Shown here: one piece after another, positions 44,747 through 53,986 of the stretch
How the letters are laid out: the number at the start of each line of letters is the position of its first letter
Position numbering within the stretch: position 1 is the first letter of the stretch
From: Planomicrobium soli
Lineage (GTDB): Bacteria; Bacillota; Bacilli; Bacillales_A; Planococcaceae
Assembly: GCF_003014655.1 (NCBI RefSeq)
Contig: NZ_PYAT01000001.1
Coordinates: 1-64,000, forward strand
Direction: 5' to 3'
Length of the DNA stretch: 64,000 bases
Translations under genes and position numbers: made by a program
The notes under the pieces: model-generated
What the model saw: the letters and a program-made list of their open reading frames with translations, nothing else
Databases searched by the model: none
Told to the model about the DNA's origin: nothing

Positions 44747-45682
44747 ATGATTCATAACATCAAACTAGATTCGCATAATATGCATTCATCGTTCAGCCGG
44801 AATTATGAACCGATACTGACCATCGATTCCGGTGACTCTATTCAATTAAAAACTCCTGATATCCAATGGGGATATTCTGAATCTGAAGGACAAGAACGAA
44901 CAATTTTCTCGTCCAGAGAAAAGGAAGAACAGCCCGGCCATCCACTTGTTGGCCCTATTGCCATTAAAGGAGCCAAACCTGGAATGGTGCTGGAAGTCAG
45001 AACCAATAATGTAATTCCCGGCTGGTATGGCAGAAACTGGGCCGGCGGCTTGCCAAGCTGGCAAAATGAGAAATTGGGGCTGACTGAAAGCGAACGTCTC
45101 GAACTGGATTGGAAACTGGATGCTACTACTTCCACAGGCAGCTGCAAAATCGGAAATAGAGAATTCCGTGTCAGCCTTTCCCCGTTCCTCGGCCTTATGG
45201 GAGTGGCACCTTCTGAGCCGGGTGTCCACCGGACAACTCCTCCCCGTTATTGCGGCGGCAACATCGATTGCAAAGAACTGACAAAAGGCAGCAGTTTATT
45301 TTTGCCCATAGCTGTCGAAGATGCCTTATTTTCCTTAGGAGATGGCCACGCACTGCAGGGAGACGGTGAAAGTTCTGGCACGGCGATCGAATGCCCTATG
45401 GATCTGGTTGACTTGACGCTGATTGTCCATGAAGACATGACCCTCAATATGCCGCGAGCCAATACGGCTGCCGGTTGGATTACGTTTGGTTTTAATGAAG
45501 ATTTGAATGAAGCGGCAGCAGTTGCGCTAGATGACATGGTCAAGTTTATGCAGTCGCTTTATAACATCTCAAAAACGGAAGCGACAGCACTTTCAAGTGC
45601 AGCAGTTGACCTACACATCACACAAGTTGTAAATGGTGTAAAAGGTGTCCATGCCATCTTGCCTCACGGTGCTATCCGATAA
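44747..45682 (+). CDS. Acetamidase/formamidase family protein
   Basis: A 311-residue protein of the FmdA/AmdA family, hydrolysing formamide, acetamide or related amides. Landmarks are HPLVGPIAIKGAKPGMVLEV near residues 66-85, GWYGRNWAGG, PSEPGVHRTTPPRYCGGN around 155-172, and the LGDGHALQGDGESSG stretch with metal ligands near 195-210. No signal peptide; cytoplasmic. GAAAGGAG precedes ATG 44747. It diverges from the S9 peptidase gene and is followed by a strong terminator. The exact amide substrate is unknown. Confidence 0.88.
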   Translation: MIHNIKLDSHNMHSSFSRNYEPILTIDSGDSIQLKTPDIQWGYSESEGQERTIFSSREKEEQPGHPLVGPIAIKGAKPGMVLEVRTNNVIPGWYGRNWAGGLPSWQNEKLGLTESERLELDWKLDATTSTGSCKIGNREFRVSLSPFLGLMGVAPSEPGVHRTTPPRYCGGNIDCKELTKGSSLFLPIAVEDALFSLGDGHALQGDGESSGTAIECPMDLVDLTLIVHEDMTLNMPRANTAAGWITFGFNEDLNEAAAVALDDMVKFMQSLYNISKTEATALSSAAVDLHITQVVNGVKGVHAILPHGAIR

Positions 45683-45690
45683 AGTTAATA

Positions 45691-45737
45691 AAAAAGCAGC
45701 AGTAGGGTTCCTATGAAGGACTCCCACTGCTGCTTTT
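45691..45737 (+). terminator. Bidirectional terminator between convergent genes
   Basis: AAAAAGCAGCAGT pairs with ACTGCTGCTTTT with an internal mismatch; T-runs on both sides suggest it ends both the amidase gene and the nuclease gene. Confidence 0.85.
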
Positions 45738-45747
45738 ATATCTTAAT

Positions 45748-48700
45748 CTAATTTTTTTTTGCTTGCCCTTTATTTGTTACGACAGTGTAATTACCGAATT
45801 CATTGATGTTGACCGTAAAGGTATTCCCATTCAAACTGCCTTGGAAAATCTTCCATTTACCCTTCAAGTCTTCGCGTGCACCAAACTGAACCTTGACAGC
45901 ACCGTCTACTTCGAAACTGAGTGATGCAGCGGTTTTGAAATTCAAATGGATTCTTTTTCCGCTGGTGTCTTCAACTTCAATTCTGATTTGTTCTGCAATT
46001 GCAGGACGGCCGTCTACCGCTTGTGCATCATCGAACATAAGGTTCAATATGAATCCATCGCCAGTTGCTGCGGCCAGTTCTTTTACGTTTTCAGCTGAAA
46101 GGGCCAAATCGGCTTTTGGCATATCAATTACTAACGCTTTGCCACTCTCTAAAAGCTGGGCTATTGTTTGAGCATGAAAATGGATTGCCAATTCGCCGTC
46201 TGCATCTGGCTCTCCGGCTTCAACAACTGCTTTTTCTCCAGAGAAATCCGGTTTTGCTTCTTGTTGGCCAGGAACGACCGGTTCTTTGAAATCGATTTGG
46301 GCAAGAAGTGGATCATGGTCGGAAGCATGTCCGTGTTCATACATGAACATCGAGTTGATATGAACCATATCAAGTTCTGTTTTCTCAGCCAAATTGTTTG
46401 TTACAAGAAGGTGATCCAGAACTTGCGAATTGCCTTGATAGTAATAAGAGTAACGGTCTTCTAACGGCACGTCTTCGACTTTGTTCGCCAAGTTGTCGCC
46501 TTTCAATGCCTGAAGTGCCGGAGTGAATTCAAAATCATTCATGTCACCTGTTACCACAACGTTCAAATTGGGATCCTGTTCTTGTCCTTGTTTGATAAAA
46601 TCGTTGATTGCTGTCGCAAGTTTAATGCGTTGATCCACCGATTTGAGGATTGGTGGCTGTGTTTTGCCAAATAGTCCTTGATCGCCGCCTTTTGAATTCA
46701 GGTGAGCTGCAATCACAATCACTTTTTCACCTTGGAAGCTGAACTGAGCTGCCAAAGGTTTACGTGTATTTAGCATTTCAAACGGCTGGATGCGACCCGG
46801 GTTAGAAGCAAGTTCGCCATCTATCCATTTTGTATGAGCCGTAGCGCTGCCTTTAGGTGCTTCAGCAAGCGTTACCCGTTCCGGATTGTAAAGGAAACCT
46901 ACACGGATGTTTCCGCCCGGCTCCCCGCCGTCTTTATTGTATTCCGGTGCAATGTCCGTAAATTTATAAGTTGGACCGCCTGCAGCTTCTATTGCTGCAA
47001 CCAAACGTTCGTAGCTTTGGGTTGCGTCTGTGTTGCCTGAGGCAATCGGGCCATCATTGTCTTGGACTTCTACCAATGAGACAATATCTGGCGATTTCAA
47101 GTTTTTAACAAACGATTCGCCAAGTCTCGCCGCTTTTTCATCTGACGTATGTTTCGGATCTGCCGAGAAGTTTTCCATATTGTATGCGGCAACCGTCAAT
47201 TTTTCTTCATCTTTTTCTATCCAAGTAATTTCCGGAGCAGAATCTCCTTCAACAAGTTCCGGCAATCCGGCTCTTTCTGTCCATAACCGGTAATTGCCGA
47301 ATCCATAACCCAGTACTCCGACTACATCACCTTTAAAGGAATCGCCTGCTTTTGCAACAAAAGTGGTGTCATCAAAATCGACGATGATCCGTTCAGGGTT
47401 ATAGTCGTTTTCGGATAAAAGAATTCCGCCTTGTTTGTGGAAATACGTGTTTGGGGAATTCTCAGCGACAACAACAACCTCGCCGTATGCCTGTGGCCCC
47501 AAGATTTTTGCGTTAGGTACAGCTAAACGCATCAGTTCAACAGATTCCCAGAAATCGATGCCATCTTCTTCCGGGTCAAACGAAGCCATGTTATCGTTAT
47601 CGATAATTTCTGATGGCGGGAAGATATCACGTCCGACAACTAGCGGTTCAGGCAATGGAGCTGTGCCTGTTTTAGTCGTAGTCGTTGCGCGGATCCGCGT
47701 AATCGGCAGATCATTGTCTTTCATGTCAGAGTAACCTTCTTGAAAATGTTCTTCGACCGTTCCGCTGACAGTGACCAAATCGCCAACAGCCAAACCGTTT
47801 GATGCTTTATTGACCATCAATGCTTCAGAAGTTGTAAGGTCGTCATCAGGATTTGTATCCTGGATCACAAAATTGGCAGAGTTGTAGATATGCGTTACAA
47901 CGCCTACGATATCATTTACAACAACACCCGTGTAATCCGAAAAATGGCTAGCGCCTTGGATGTCGCGAATTTTCAAATCAGCGGTTTTTAAAACGGTATA
48001 TTCAAAAGTAAAAACTTTTGATGTTTCATTGCTGATCGCAATTGCTTTGATCTCTGTATCTTTAGTTAATAGGATAGGTGCAGAGTACTTAGTGCTTGAA
48101 AGGGTTGGTTCAGAGCCGTCTAACGTATAAAAAATCGATGCATTTTCCCAACCGGATCGAAGGTTGATCTCAGTCCCTTCAGATACTATCCCCGGAAAAA
48201 CGTCCGTGTAGACTGCAGGCTTATTTACAAGGTCAAAGCTTTCCTGGCCAAGCGTTTTCACTTGGTAGGTCGAGTTGAACTTAGACGCAATCCCCGTCAC
48301 ATGAACAAGATCGCCTTCTTTGTATTGTCTAGTAAACATTTCATACGTTAAGCCATTCCGGTTATCGTTTCGGACGATGACCGATTCGCCGTTTTCAGCA
48401 GTTGCGGTGAATTCGAATGTGCCAAAATTGTTAATCGATTTTAAACCGGTGATCGCAACATTTCGCAATTCGATGATTTCGCCTTGAGTGTCTTCAGCAA
48501 TCCCTTTAGGCGAAACCGTTTGCACTTTCGGCAAATCATTGTTTGAAGAAATTACTTCAACGGCTGTTGGCTGCAATTGCAGTTCGCCTGAGAAAACTGA
48601 AGTTTTTCCGGTTAAGCGGACCTTGTCTCCTGGCGAGACATTGGCAGCGCTAACAAAAACATACAGCCCGGCGGTATTATCCTGGATATAGAATGCTTTT

Positions 48701-49239
48701 CCGCCCCAAAATCCCATTCCCGTAGTGACGATACCTTCCACTTGAATCAGTTCGCCATTCGAGTTGCGTGCTTCTGCAATGGAATCCAGCACTTTTGCTG
48801 ATGGCGGTGTTTCGCCTTTAGCAATTATTGAATAAGCAGTTGGAGATCTTAATCCCGGGACACTAAAGTACGCGCTAAGTGAACCGGTAATCGTTACTTC
48901 TGCTTTGAAATTATCTGGGTTGTCTACTAAATTTAATGCTGAGCGGATAGAACCACTCGGCAATTGGACCGGTATGATTTTCGCAGGGTCTTTTTCATCC
49001 GGAGAATCCGCCAATCCAACATTAGTAGCTACTGTGAACGGCCTTTCTTGATTATAATTGGTTCCACTTGTTGCAGTGCCTACAATAAATCCTTTCACTG
49101 TTGCAGTTCCCGTATTGTTGGCAATTGCTTCTCCAACCGAAATTGGGTCTGCAGCTTCTGCCTTTAATGAATAAGGCAAGATGACCGATAAAATTAAAAG
49201 AAGACTTAACAAAATTTTGCTGATCGAGCTTTTTGTCAC
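45748..49239 (-). CDS. Large secreted nuclease: OB-like repeats, chitobiase-like domain, EEP nuclease domain
   Basis: A 1163-residue exported protein with a signal peptide (about 1-30). Residues about 30-330 hold DUF6359/YhcR-like OB-fold domains, about 340-420 a chitobiase-like domain (FYTLDGSEPTLSSTKYSAP), and about 670-1000 an endonuclease/exonuclease/phosphatase domain with YNMENF, VEVQDNDG, HLNSKGGDQ, TGDMNDFEFTP, VLDHLLV and HASDHDP. The last 150 residues (GNYTVVTNK end) are beta-rich with no SLH or LPXTG anchor. GTG 49239 follows GAGGAG. A 5'-nucleotidase lies upstream on the same strand, so DNA could be digested and dephosphorylated outside the cell. Confidence 0.88.
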   Translation of the reverse strand: MTKSSISKILLSLLLILSVILPYSLKAEAADPISVGEAIANNTGTATVKGFIVGTATSGTNYNQERPFTVATNVGLADSPDEKDPAKIIPVQLPSGSIRSALNLVDNPDNFKAEVTITGSLSAYFSVPGLRSPTAYSIIAKGETPPSAKVLDSIAEARNSNGELIQVEGIVTTGMGFWGGKAFYIQDNTAGLYVFVSAANVSPGDKVRLTGKTSVFSGELQLQPTAVEVISSNNDLPKVQTVSPKGIAEDTQGEIIELRNVAITGLKSINNFGTFEFTATAENGESVIVRNDNRNGLTYEMFTRQYKEGDLVHVTGIASKFNSTYQVKTLGQESFDLVNKPAVYTDVFPGIVSEGTEINLRSGWENASIFYTLDGSEPTLSSTKYSAPILLTKDTEIKAIAISNETSKVFTFEYTVLKTADLKIRDIQGASHFSDYTGVVVNDIVGVVTHIYNSANFVIQDTNPDDDLTTSEALMVNKASNGLAVGDLVTVSGTVEEHFQEGYSDMKDNDLPITRIRATTTTKTGTAPLPEPLVVGRDIFPPSEIIDNDNMASFDPEEDGIDFWESVELMRLAVPNAKILGPQAYGEVVVVAENSPNTYFHKQGGILLSENDYNPERIIVDFDDTTFVAKAGDSFKGDVVGVLGYGFGNYRLWTERAGLPELVEGDSAPEITWIEKDEEKLTVAAYNMENFSADPKHTSDEKAARLGESFVKNLKSPDIVSLVEVQDNDGPIASGNTDATQSYERLVAAIEAAGGPTYKFTDIAPEYNKDGGEPGGNIRVGFLYNPERVTLAEAPKGSATAHTKWIDGELASNPGRIQPFEMLNTRKPLAAQFSFQGEKVIVIAAHLNSKGGDQGLFGKTQPPILKSVDQRIKLATAINDFIKQGQEQDPNLNVVVTGDMNDFEFTPALQALKGDNLANKVEDVPLEDRYSYYYQGNSQVLDHLLVTNNLAEKTELDMVHINSMFMYEHGHASDHDPLLAQIDFKEPVVPGQQEAKPDFSGEKAVVEAGEPDADGELAIHFHAQTIAQLLESGKALVIDMPKADLALSAENVKELAAATGDGFILNLMFDDAQAVDGRPAIAEQIRIEVEDTSGKRIHLNFKTAASLSFEVDGAVKVQFGAREDLKGKWKIFQGSLNGNTFTVNINEFGNYTVVTNKGQAKKN

Positions 49240-49439
49240 ATTGTTCACTCCTCAAGTTTAGTGGGCCTTACGTGAGTATTATACAAAATAAGTATTAAGC
49301 ACATATTAAAAAGTTATAATCTTTCAATTTAATTGCCCAAAGGTCCTGAAAATGAAAAGTTGTCTAGAGAGGTCCTGATTTATTGTTCCTACATTTTTTC
49401 TTCTTGCTTCATTCCAGTAGAAACAGTAGAAAACGGAAG

Positions 49440-49492
49440 AAAAGCCATTCCCATGGTTTGTTCTTAGAACAGTCTGGAAATGGCTCTTATCT
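49440..49492 (-). terminator. Terminator of the 5'-nucleotidase gene
   Basis: AGCCATTCCC pairs with GGAAATGGCT; on the minus strand the hairpin ends in TTTTCTTC and lies about 30 bp after the nucleotidase stop, before the nuclease promoter. Confidence 0.72.
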
Positions 49493-49519
49493 TATTCTTC
49501 TCTTTTAAGTTACAAAGGT

Positions 49520-51205
49520 TTAGTTGCTTACAGCACAATCAGGTGCCGGTGTCGATGCTCGTTTTTGGCATGCTTTGCTTAAAGCTGGAGTTTGCGCCAC
49601 AATGCGGTTTTCCATTTGCGGATTTACTTCTTTCAAAGTCTTGATATAATCGATAAACATTTCATAATCCACATTGCCCGGTTCGCTGACGCGGCCGTCG
49701 GCATAAGCGGCAGCAAATGGCGCATAACCGTCGCCGCCTTTAGCGGTGAACGTGTTTGTCGCTACTTTATATTTGTCTTTTTCTTTTAATTTTTTGTATT
49801 TGCCGTTTTTCTCGACTTGAATATCCGTTACACGCGAACCGACTGGAGCAGCAGGATTGAAGGTGAATTTAAGTCCTGCTACATGAAGGAAACCACCGAA
49901 CTCATTCGGGTAATCCTTAACGGAATGTTCAAGGGCCGCTTTTAATTCCGTGCCAGTCAGATTCATGATCGCCAACGCGTTCCCGAAAGGCATGACTGTC
50001 AATACTTCACCCACGGTAATGTCTCCAACATCGATTGACGCGCGGATTCCGCCGCCATTTTGGAGTGCAATCGTTGTTTCAGGATCGATGGTTTTCGCAG
50101 TTGCCAGCATGCCATCGGTGATCAGATTGCCTAGATTAGTTTCGGATGCACGTACACCTGTAGCTCCACGGCCCCCGTTCAATACGACTTTCGAAACCGC
50201 TCCGGTGGATTGGTTTTTGAGGGCTGCAATCTCATCTGCATACGGTTTTAACTTTTCCGTAGCTTCTGCGTTAGCAGCCGCTTTCGCAACCTCGTGCAAC
50301 TGACCGGCATAGTTCGTGATTACGCCTGCTTCATTGAACGTTACGTCCAATTGGCCGAGGAAGTTATTGTATTGTTCCGCTTGGACAATTACAGTCGGCT
50401 CGCCGTGCTTATTATTTACAACAGGTGTTGCCAGCTTAGAGTGCGTATGTCCGCCCACAATTACGTCGATCCCCGCTACTGCATCCGCAAGCAGTTGGTC
50501 GTTGTCATATTGAGCCGAATCGTCGAAACCAAGGTGCGTAAGCGCAATGATTTTATTGACGCCTGCAGCTTGGAATGCTGCCACTGCTTCTTTTGCAGCC
50601 GCAATATAGTTAGTGAATTCTACAGAACCCGGGCTTGAGATGGCACGAGTCTCTTCGGTTGTAAGACCGAAAATACCGACTTCTTCCCCGTCGATTTCTT
50701 TGATGATGCCGTTATAGATTTCACCGTTTTTAAATTCTTTTGTATACGTATTATTATCTAATGGTGCTAGAATTGGATCTTTCGAAACATTGACGTTTGC
50801 AGAAACAATTGGAAAATCGGCTCCGCCGACAAATTCGCCCAAAGCTGCATGGCCTTCAGCGCTTGCACCTAAATCAAACTCATGATTGCCAAATGTCATC
50901 GCGTCATATTTCATCAAATTCATAAAATCAAGATCTGCCTGGCCTTGAAACGCATTAAAGTAAAGCGTGCCTGAAAAAACGTCTCCCGCATCGAGCAATA
51001 GATTATTCGGATGCTTTTCGCGAATTTGGTTCACCAACGTTACACGGTTTGCAACTCTGTCTAAGTTCGCATGCGTATCATTCGTATGCATGATCGTCAG
51101 ATTAAAATCTCCTTCTGCCGCGTTTGCCGGAAATGCAGTCTGGAATCCTAGTGCACTAGCCGCTAAAACCGAAGCTATTGCCGTCTTCATGAATTTACCT
51201 TTCAT
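49520..51205 (-). CDS. Secreted 5'-nucleotidase (UshA-like)
   Basis: A 561-residue exported metallophosphoesterase. The signal peptide covers about 1-29 (ANAAEGD). Metal motifs are HTNDTHA (about 40-46), DAGDVFSG, GNHEFD and GGHTHS, followed by a C-terminal 5'-nucleotidase domain with NLITDGML, NGGGIR and TFTAKGGDGYAP. It would dephosphorylate nucleotides outside the cell. The C-terminus (about 545-561) has two Cys residues that could form a disulfide, and no wall anchor. AAGGATGG precedes ATG 51205. It lies upstream of the large nuclease gene with its own terminator between. Confidence 0.9.
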   Translation of the reverse strand: MKGKFMKTAIASVLAASALGFQTAFPANAAEGDFNLTIMHTNDTHANLDRVANRVTLVNQIREKHPNNLLLDAGDVFSGTLYFNAFQGQADLDFMNLMKYDAMTFGNHEFDLGASAEGHAALGEFVGGADFPIVSANVNVSKDPILAPLDNNTYTKEFKNGEIYNGIIKEIDGEEVGIFGLTTEETRAISSPGSVEFTNYIAAAKEAVAAFQAAGVNKIIALTHLGFDDSAQYDNDQLLADAVAGIDVIVGGHTHSKLATPVVNNKHGEPTVIVQAEQYNNFLGQLDVTFNEAGVITNYAGQLHEVAKAAANAEATEKLKPYADEIAALKNQSTGAVSKVVLNGGRGATGVRASETNLGNLITDGMLATAKTIDPETTIALQNGGGIRASIDVGDITVGEVLTVMPFGNALAIMNLTGTELKAALEHSVKDYPNEFGGFLHVAGLKFTFNPAAPVGSRVTDIQVEKNGKYKKLKEKDKYKVATNTFTAKGGDGYAPFAAAYADGRVSEPGNVDYEMFIDYIKTLKEVNPQMENRIVAQTPALSKACQKRASTPAPDCAVSN

Positions 51206-51382
51206 TTGACACCATCCTTATCGTTTTTGATAGTTGGCCCAATCCACTGCTGTGTAAGCGCAACCATACATCATCAGTTTATCATGGACGTTTATTTACA
51301 ACAATAAGCAAAATTCCATCTATTGGTCCCGTTAACAGTTTGTTTACATAAAGGCAGCTCCTTTAATCTTCTTAAACCACAT

Positions 51383-51427
51383 AACAACAGCCCTATCTTT
51401 TGATTTAAAAAAGATAAGGCTGTTGTT
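51383..51427 (-). terminator. Terminator after the antiporter unit
   Basis: AACAACAGCC pairs with GGCTGTTGTT, and TATCTTTT with AAAGATA, around GATTTAAA. On the minus strand it follows the 51-residue gene and ends in T-rich sequence. Confidence 0.85.
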
Positions 51428-51518
51428 ATAGGCACTGTGTAAAGTTTATATTAAGTGCATTTTCTTACAGAGAAACAAAAGTTGTTGAAAAAAACAGATC
51501 GTTTTTTCTGTATACAAG

Positions 51519-51674
51519 CTATATTTTAAAGATTTTTCCGGTCATCCGGTTGACTACCCGTCTGACAGCTCGGCGGGCTAATCGTTCATGGAACGTCCCA
51601 TTCTTTATCGCATTTAAATCACCAAGAACCCGGCCAGTCTTGTACAAAATCGACTCAACTTTTCTAATGTTCAT
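51519..51674 (-). CDS. 51-residue basic protein downstream of the antiporter
   Basis: A 51-residue highly basic protein (MNIRKVESILYKTGRV start, then RLARRAVRRVV) with no membrane helix. AAGGGGT precedes ATG 51674, and the gene lies 28 bp after the antiporter gene on the same strand with a terminator about 90 bp further on. Similar short proteins beginning with RKV.SILYKTG occur in Bacillales, as I recall, but no role is known. The charge suggests nucleic-acid or membrane-surface contact. Confidence 0.65.
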   Translation of the reverse strand: MNIRKVESILYKTGRVLGDLNAIKNGTFHERLARRAVRRVVNRMTGKIFKI

Positions 51675-51702
51675 TTTTCTTTACCCCTTTCTAAGCTTTG
51701 GA

Positions 51703-53736
51703 CTATTCAATTTGCTCATGGAGCGTAACGCTTTCCAAATAATTCACGTATCGTCTAAGTTCTTTCGCCTGCTCTCTGCTAATTTGCCCTGCATTGTACA
51801 TTTGGTAAATTTCAGAACGGGCCATATCCATGATGATTATGCGAAGTTCTTCTTTTTGGATATCGTAATTCTCATTAAAAAGCGCTTCCGGTCTTTTCAA
51901 TCCGCTGATCATTCGGTTATACTCCATCGCTACTGTTTCGGCCGTCTTATCCTGCTGCTCTTCTTCTAGGCGGCTTTCCAATTTTCTATAGGCCGCTTGC
52001 AACGCTTCCAATTGGATTTCCTTCCCTATTTGTATTCTTACTAAGCGAGTTTCTTCCTCTTTTAAATAATGTCCTCGGAATCGCTTCCAGGCTCTTATCA
52101 GCTTTCCTTGCAGATAGATAGTGAAAGCCCTAAAATTCTTTTCAATTGCTTGCTCTCTTCTTCTTAAAGACTTGTCCAGTGCATCATATATCTCTTGTTC
52201 TAGGCCTCTTGTTTTTCTAACTTCTTCAATATATTTCCTCTCTTCCATCAATGTCCATAATCGAGTTTTCTTTAAATTCTGTACGTATTTTCTGCTTTTT
52301 TGTTCCAACAGTTTATCATTCGGCTCTAACTGATTGAGCCTTAGCTGATATTCATCCATCAATTCATAAGCGGCCGGTTCATTCTCTTCGGACATTTCAT
52401 CCTTTATTTTATTAATGGAAGCCAACAGAACCCGTCTTCTAGCTTCTTCCAAACTCATTTCAGATTCACTTTCTCCGTCGTCCATTATTCCTCTGCTCAA
52501 AAGCGGAAGGATTATGGTCGCTACTATCAAAGTGAAAAGAATGGTCCCTGCAGCTAAAAAGAGGATGAGCGACCGGTTCGGGAAATCTTCTCCGCTTTCC
52601 AGAACAAAAGGGATCGATAAAACCCCAACCATGGTAACGGTCCCACGCACGCCTGTTAAACTGACAAAAAGTGTTGTTTTCAAATTCGGTTCGGCAAGGT
52701 CGTCCGCTTTACTATAGCGATATTCATACAAAGCGAATAAATAAGCCCAAATAAACCGAATTCCTAAAATAAAGGTGCCGATCATGACAACATATAAAAG
52801 AAGCGGCCAAAGTTCGGCATTCGGATTTTCCAATATTCCGCTCATAGATACCGGAATACTTAACCCTAACAGCAGAAATACCACACCATTTAAACTGAAT
52901 AAAATAATCTTCCATATGTTTTCGGTTAATATTTGCTCTTCGGCGATAAAACTTTCCGTTCGCTCCCGAACCAACGAGTGAACGATTCCTGCGATAACCA
53001 CCGCAATAACCCCGGAAGCATGCAATAAATCCTCTGTTACAATGAAAATTAAAAACGGTGTCATGATATGAAGCAAGGTGAAAAACGTTACATCGTTGAT
53101 CCCCTGTTTCCTTAAAAGATAGCGGACGCCAATGAAAAGCAATCCTAGTCCCAGTCCCAATAATGCGCCTGCTATGAATTTATAAGAAAAATCGAGCACC
53201 GCCTCTTGCAGAGAGAAATAACCGGTTACCACTGCTGCGACGGCATAGTTGAAAGCGACTAGACCAGAAGCATCGTTGATCAAAGATTCGCCTCTAACGA
53301 GATTCAATACTTTTTCCGGTATATGGATACGTTTGGCGATTCCATTGACAGCAACTGGATCGGTCGGAGATAAAATGGCAGCTAAAGCAAACGCTGCAGC
53401 TAAAGGTATTGACGGTATTAGCCAATGGATAAAATACCCTCCTGCAACTGTGGTCACTAAAACCAGAACAATGGCATTCCCCAAAATCGGGCCCCTCATT
53501 CTCCATAATTCCTCACGGGGAAAATGCCTGCCGTCGTTGTACAGAAGTGGTGCGATAAACAACAATAGAAACCATTCAGTTTCAATATCAATGGAGATAT
53601 CTTTGAATATCAAAATGAGAATAACACCCAACACTACCTGGATCAACGCTGTCGGTAAATAAGGGGTATAGTGGCTGACAACATTGGAGATTAATAAGCA
53701 AAAAAGCAGCAGTAAGACGGTTAGCAATAAATCCAT
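51703..53736 (-). CDS. Sodium/proton antiporter of the CPA1 family (NhaP/YvgP-like)
   Basis: A 677-residue protein: 12-13 membrane helices (residues 1-415) followed by a long cytoplasmic helical tail (about 425-677, with LEEARRRVLLASINKIKDE). The SPTDPVAVNG motif near residue 128 and ESLINDASG near 160 are the ion-binding signatures. CPA1 antiporters exchange Na+ or K+ for protons and support pH and salt tolerance. GGGGAA precedes ATG 53736 weakly. The 51-residue gene follows 28 bp downstream. The tail is long and coiled, likely regulatory. Confidence 0.9.
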   Translation of the reverse strand: MDLLLTVLLLLFCLLISNVVSHYTPYLPTALIQVVLGVILILIFKDISIDIETEWFLLLFIAPLLYNDGRHFPREELWRMRGPILGNAIVLVLVTTVAGGYFIHWLIPSIPLAAAFALAAILSPTDPVAVNGIAKRIHIPEKVLNLVRGESLINDASGLVAFNYAVAAVVTGYFSLQEAVLDFSYKFIAGALLGLGLGLLFIGVRYLLRKQGINDVTFFTLLHIMTPFLIFIVTEDLLHASGVIAVVIAGIVHSLVRERTESFIAEEQILTENIWKIILFSLNGVVFLLLGLSIPVSMSGILENPNAELWPLLLYVVMIGTFILGIRFIWAYLFALYEYRYSKADDLAEPNLKTTLFVSLTGVRGTVTMVGVLSIPFVLESGEDFPNRSLILFLAAGTILFTLIVATIILPLLSRGIMDDGESESEMSLEEARRRVLLASINKIKDEMSEENEPAAYELMDEYQLRLNQLEPNDKLLEQKSRKYVQNLKKTRLWTLMEERKYIEEVRKTRGLEQEIYDALDKSLRRREQAIEKNFRAFTIYLQGKLIRAWKRFRGHYLKEEETRLVRIQIGKEIQLEALQAAYRKLESRLEEEQQDKTAETVAMEYNRMISGLKRPEALFNENYDIQKEELRIIIMDMARSEIYQMYNAGQISREQAKELRRYVNYLESVTLHEQIE

Positions 53737-53942
53737 AGACGTTCCCCATTCTGAACAGAATTAAGTTTTACTATTTGGTTTGTTTTTGTATACCCGATTT
53801 TTCAGGTTTCCCTCTCTTGGTACGACTGCTCTGAAAGAAAAAATTGAATTTATTTACGTTTTTTAATCCAGTGCCCTATTTTGATATGACTTTAATAAAA
53901 TCGGCCGCCTTATCTGTATTCGTGCCCAAATAATTGCAACCC

Positions 53943-53984
53943 AAAAGCCGTCCATCGCTATACGAGCGATGGACGGCTTTTTTT
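53943..53984 (-). terminator. Terminator after the EVE-HNH gene
   Basis: AAAAGCCGTCCATCGC pairs with GCGATGGACGGCTTTTTT over a TATACGA loop; on the minus strand it follows the HNH gene stop by 3 bp. Confidence 0.88.
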
Positions 53985-53986
53985 AG

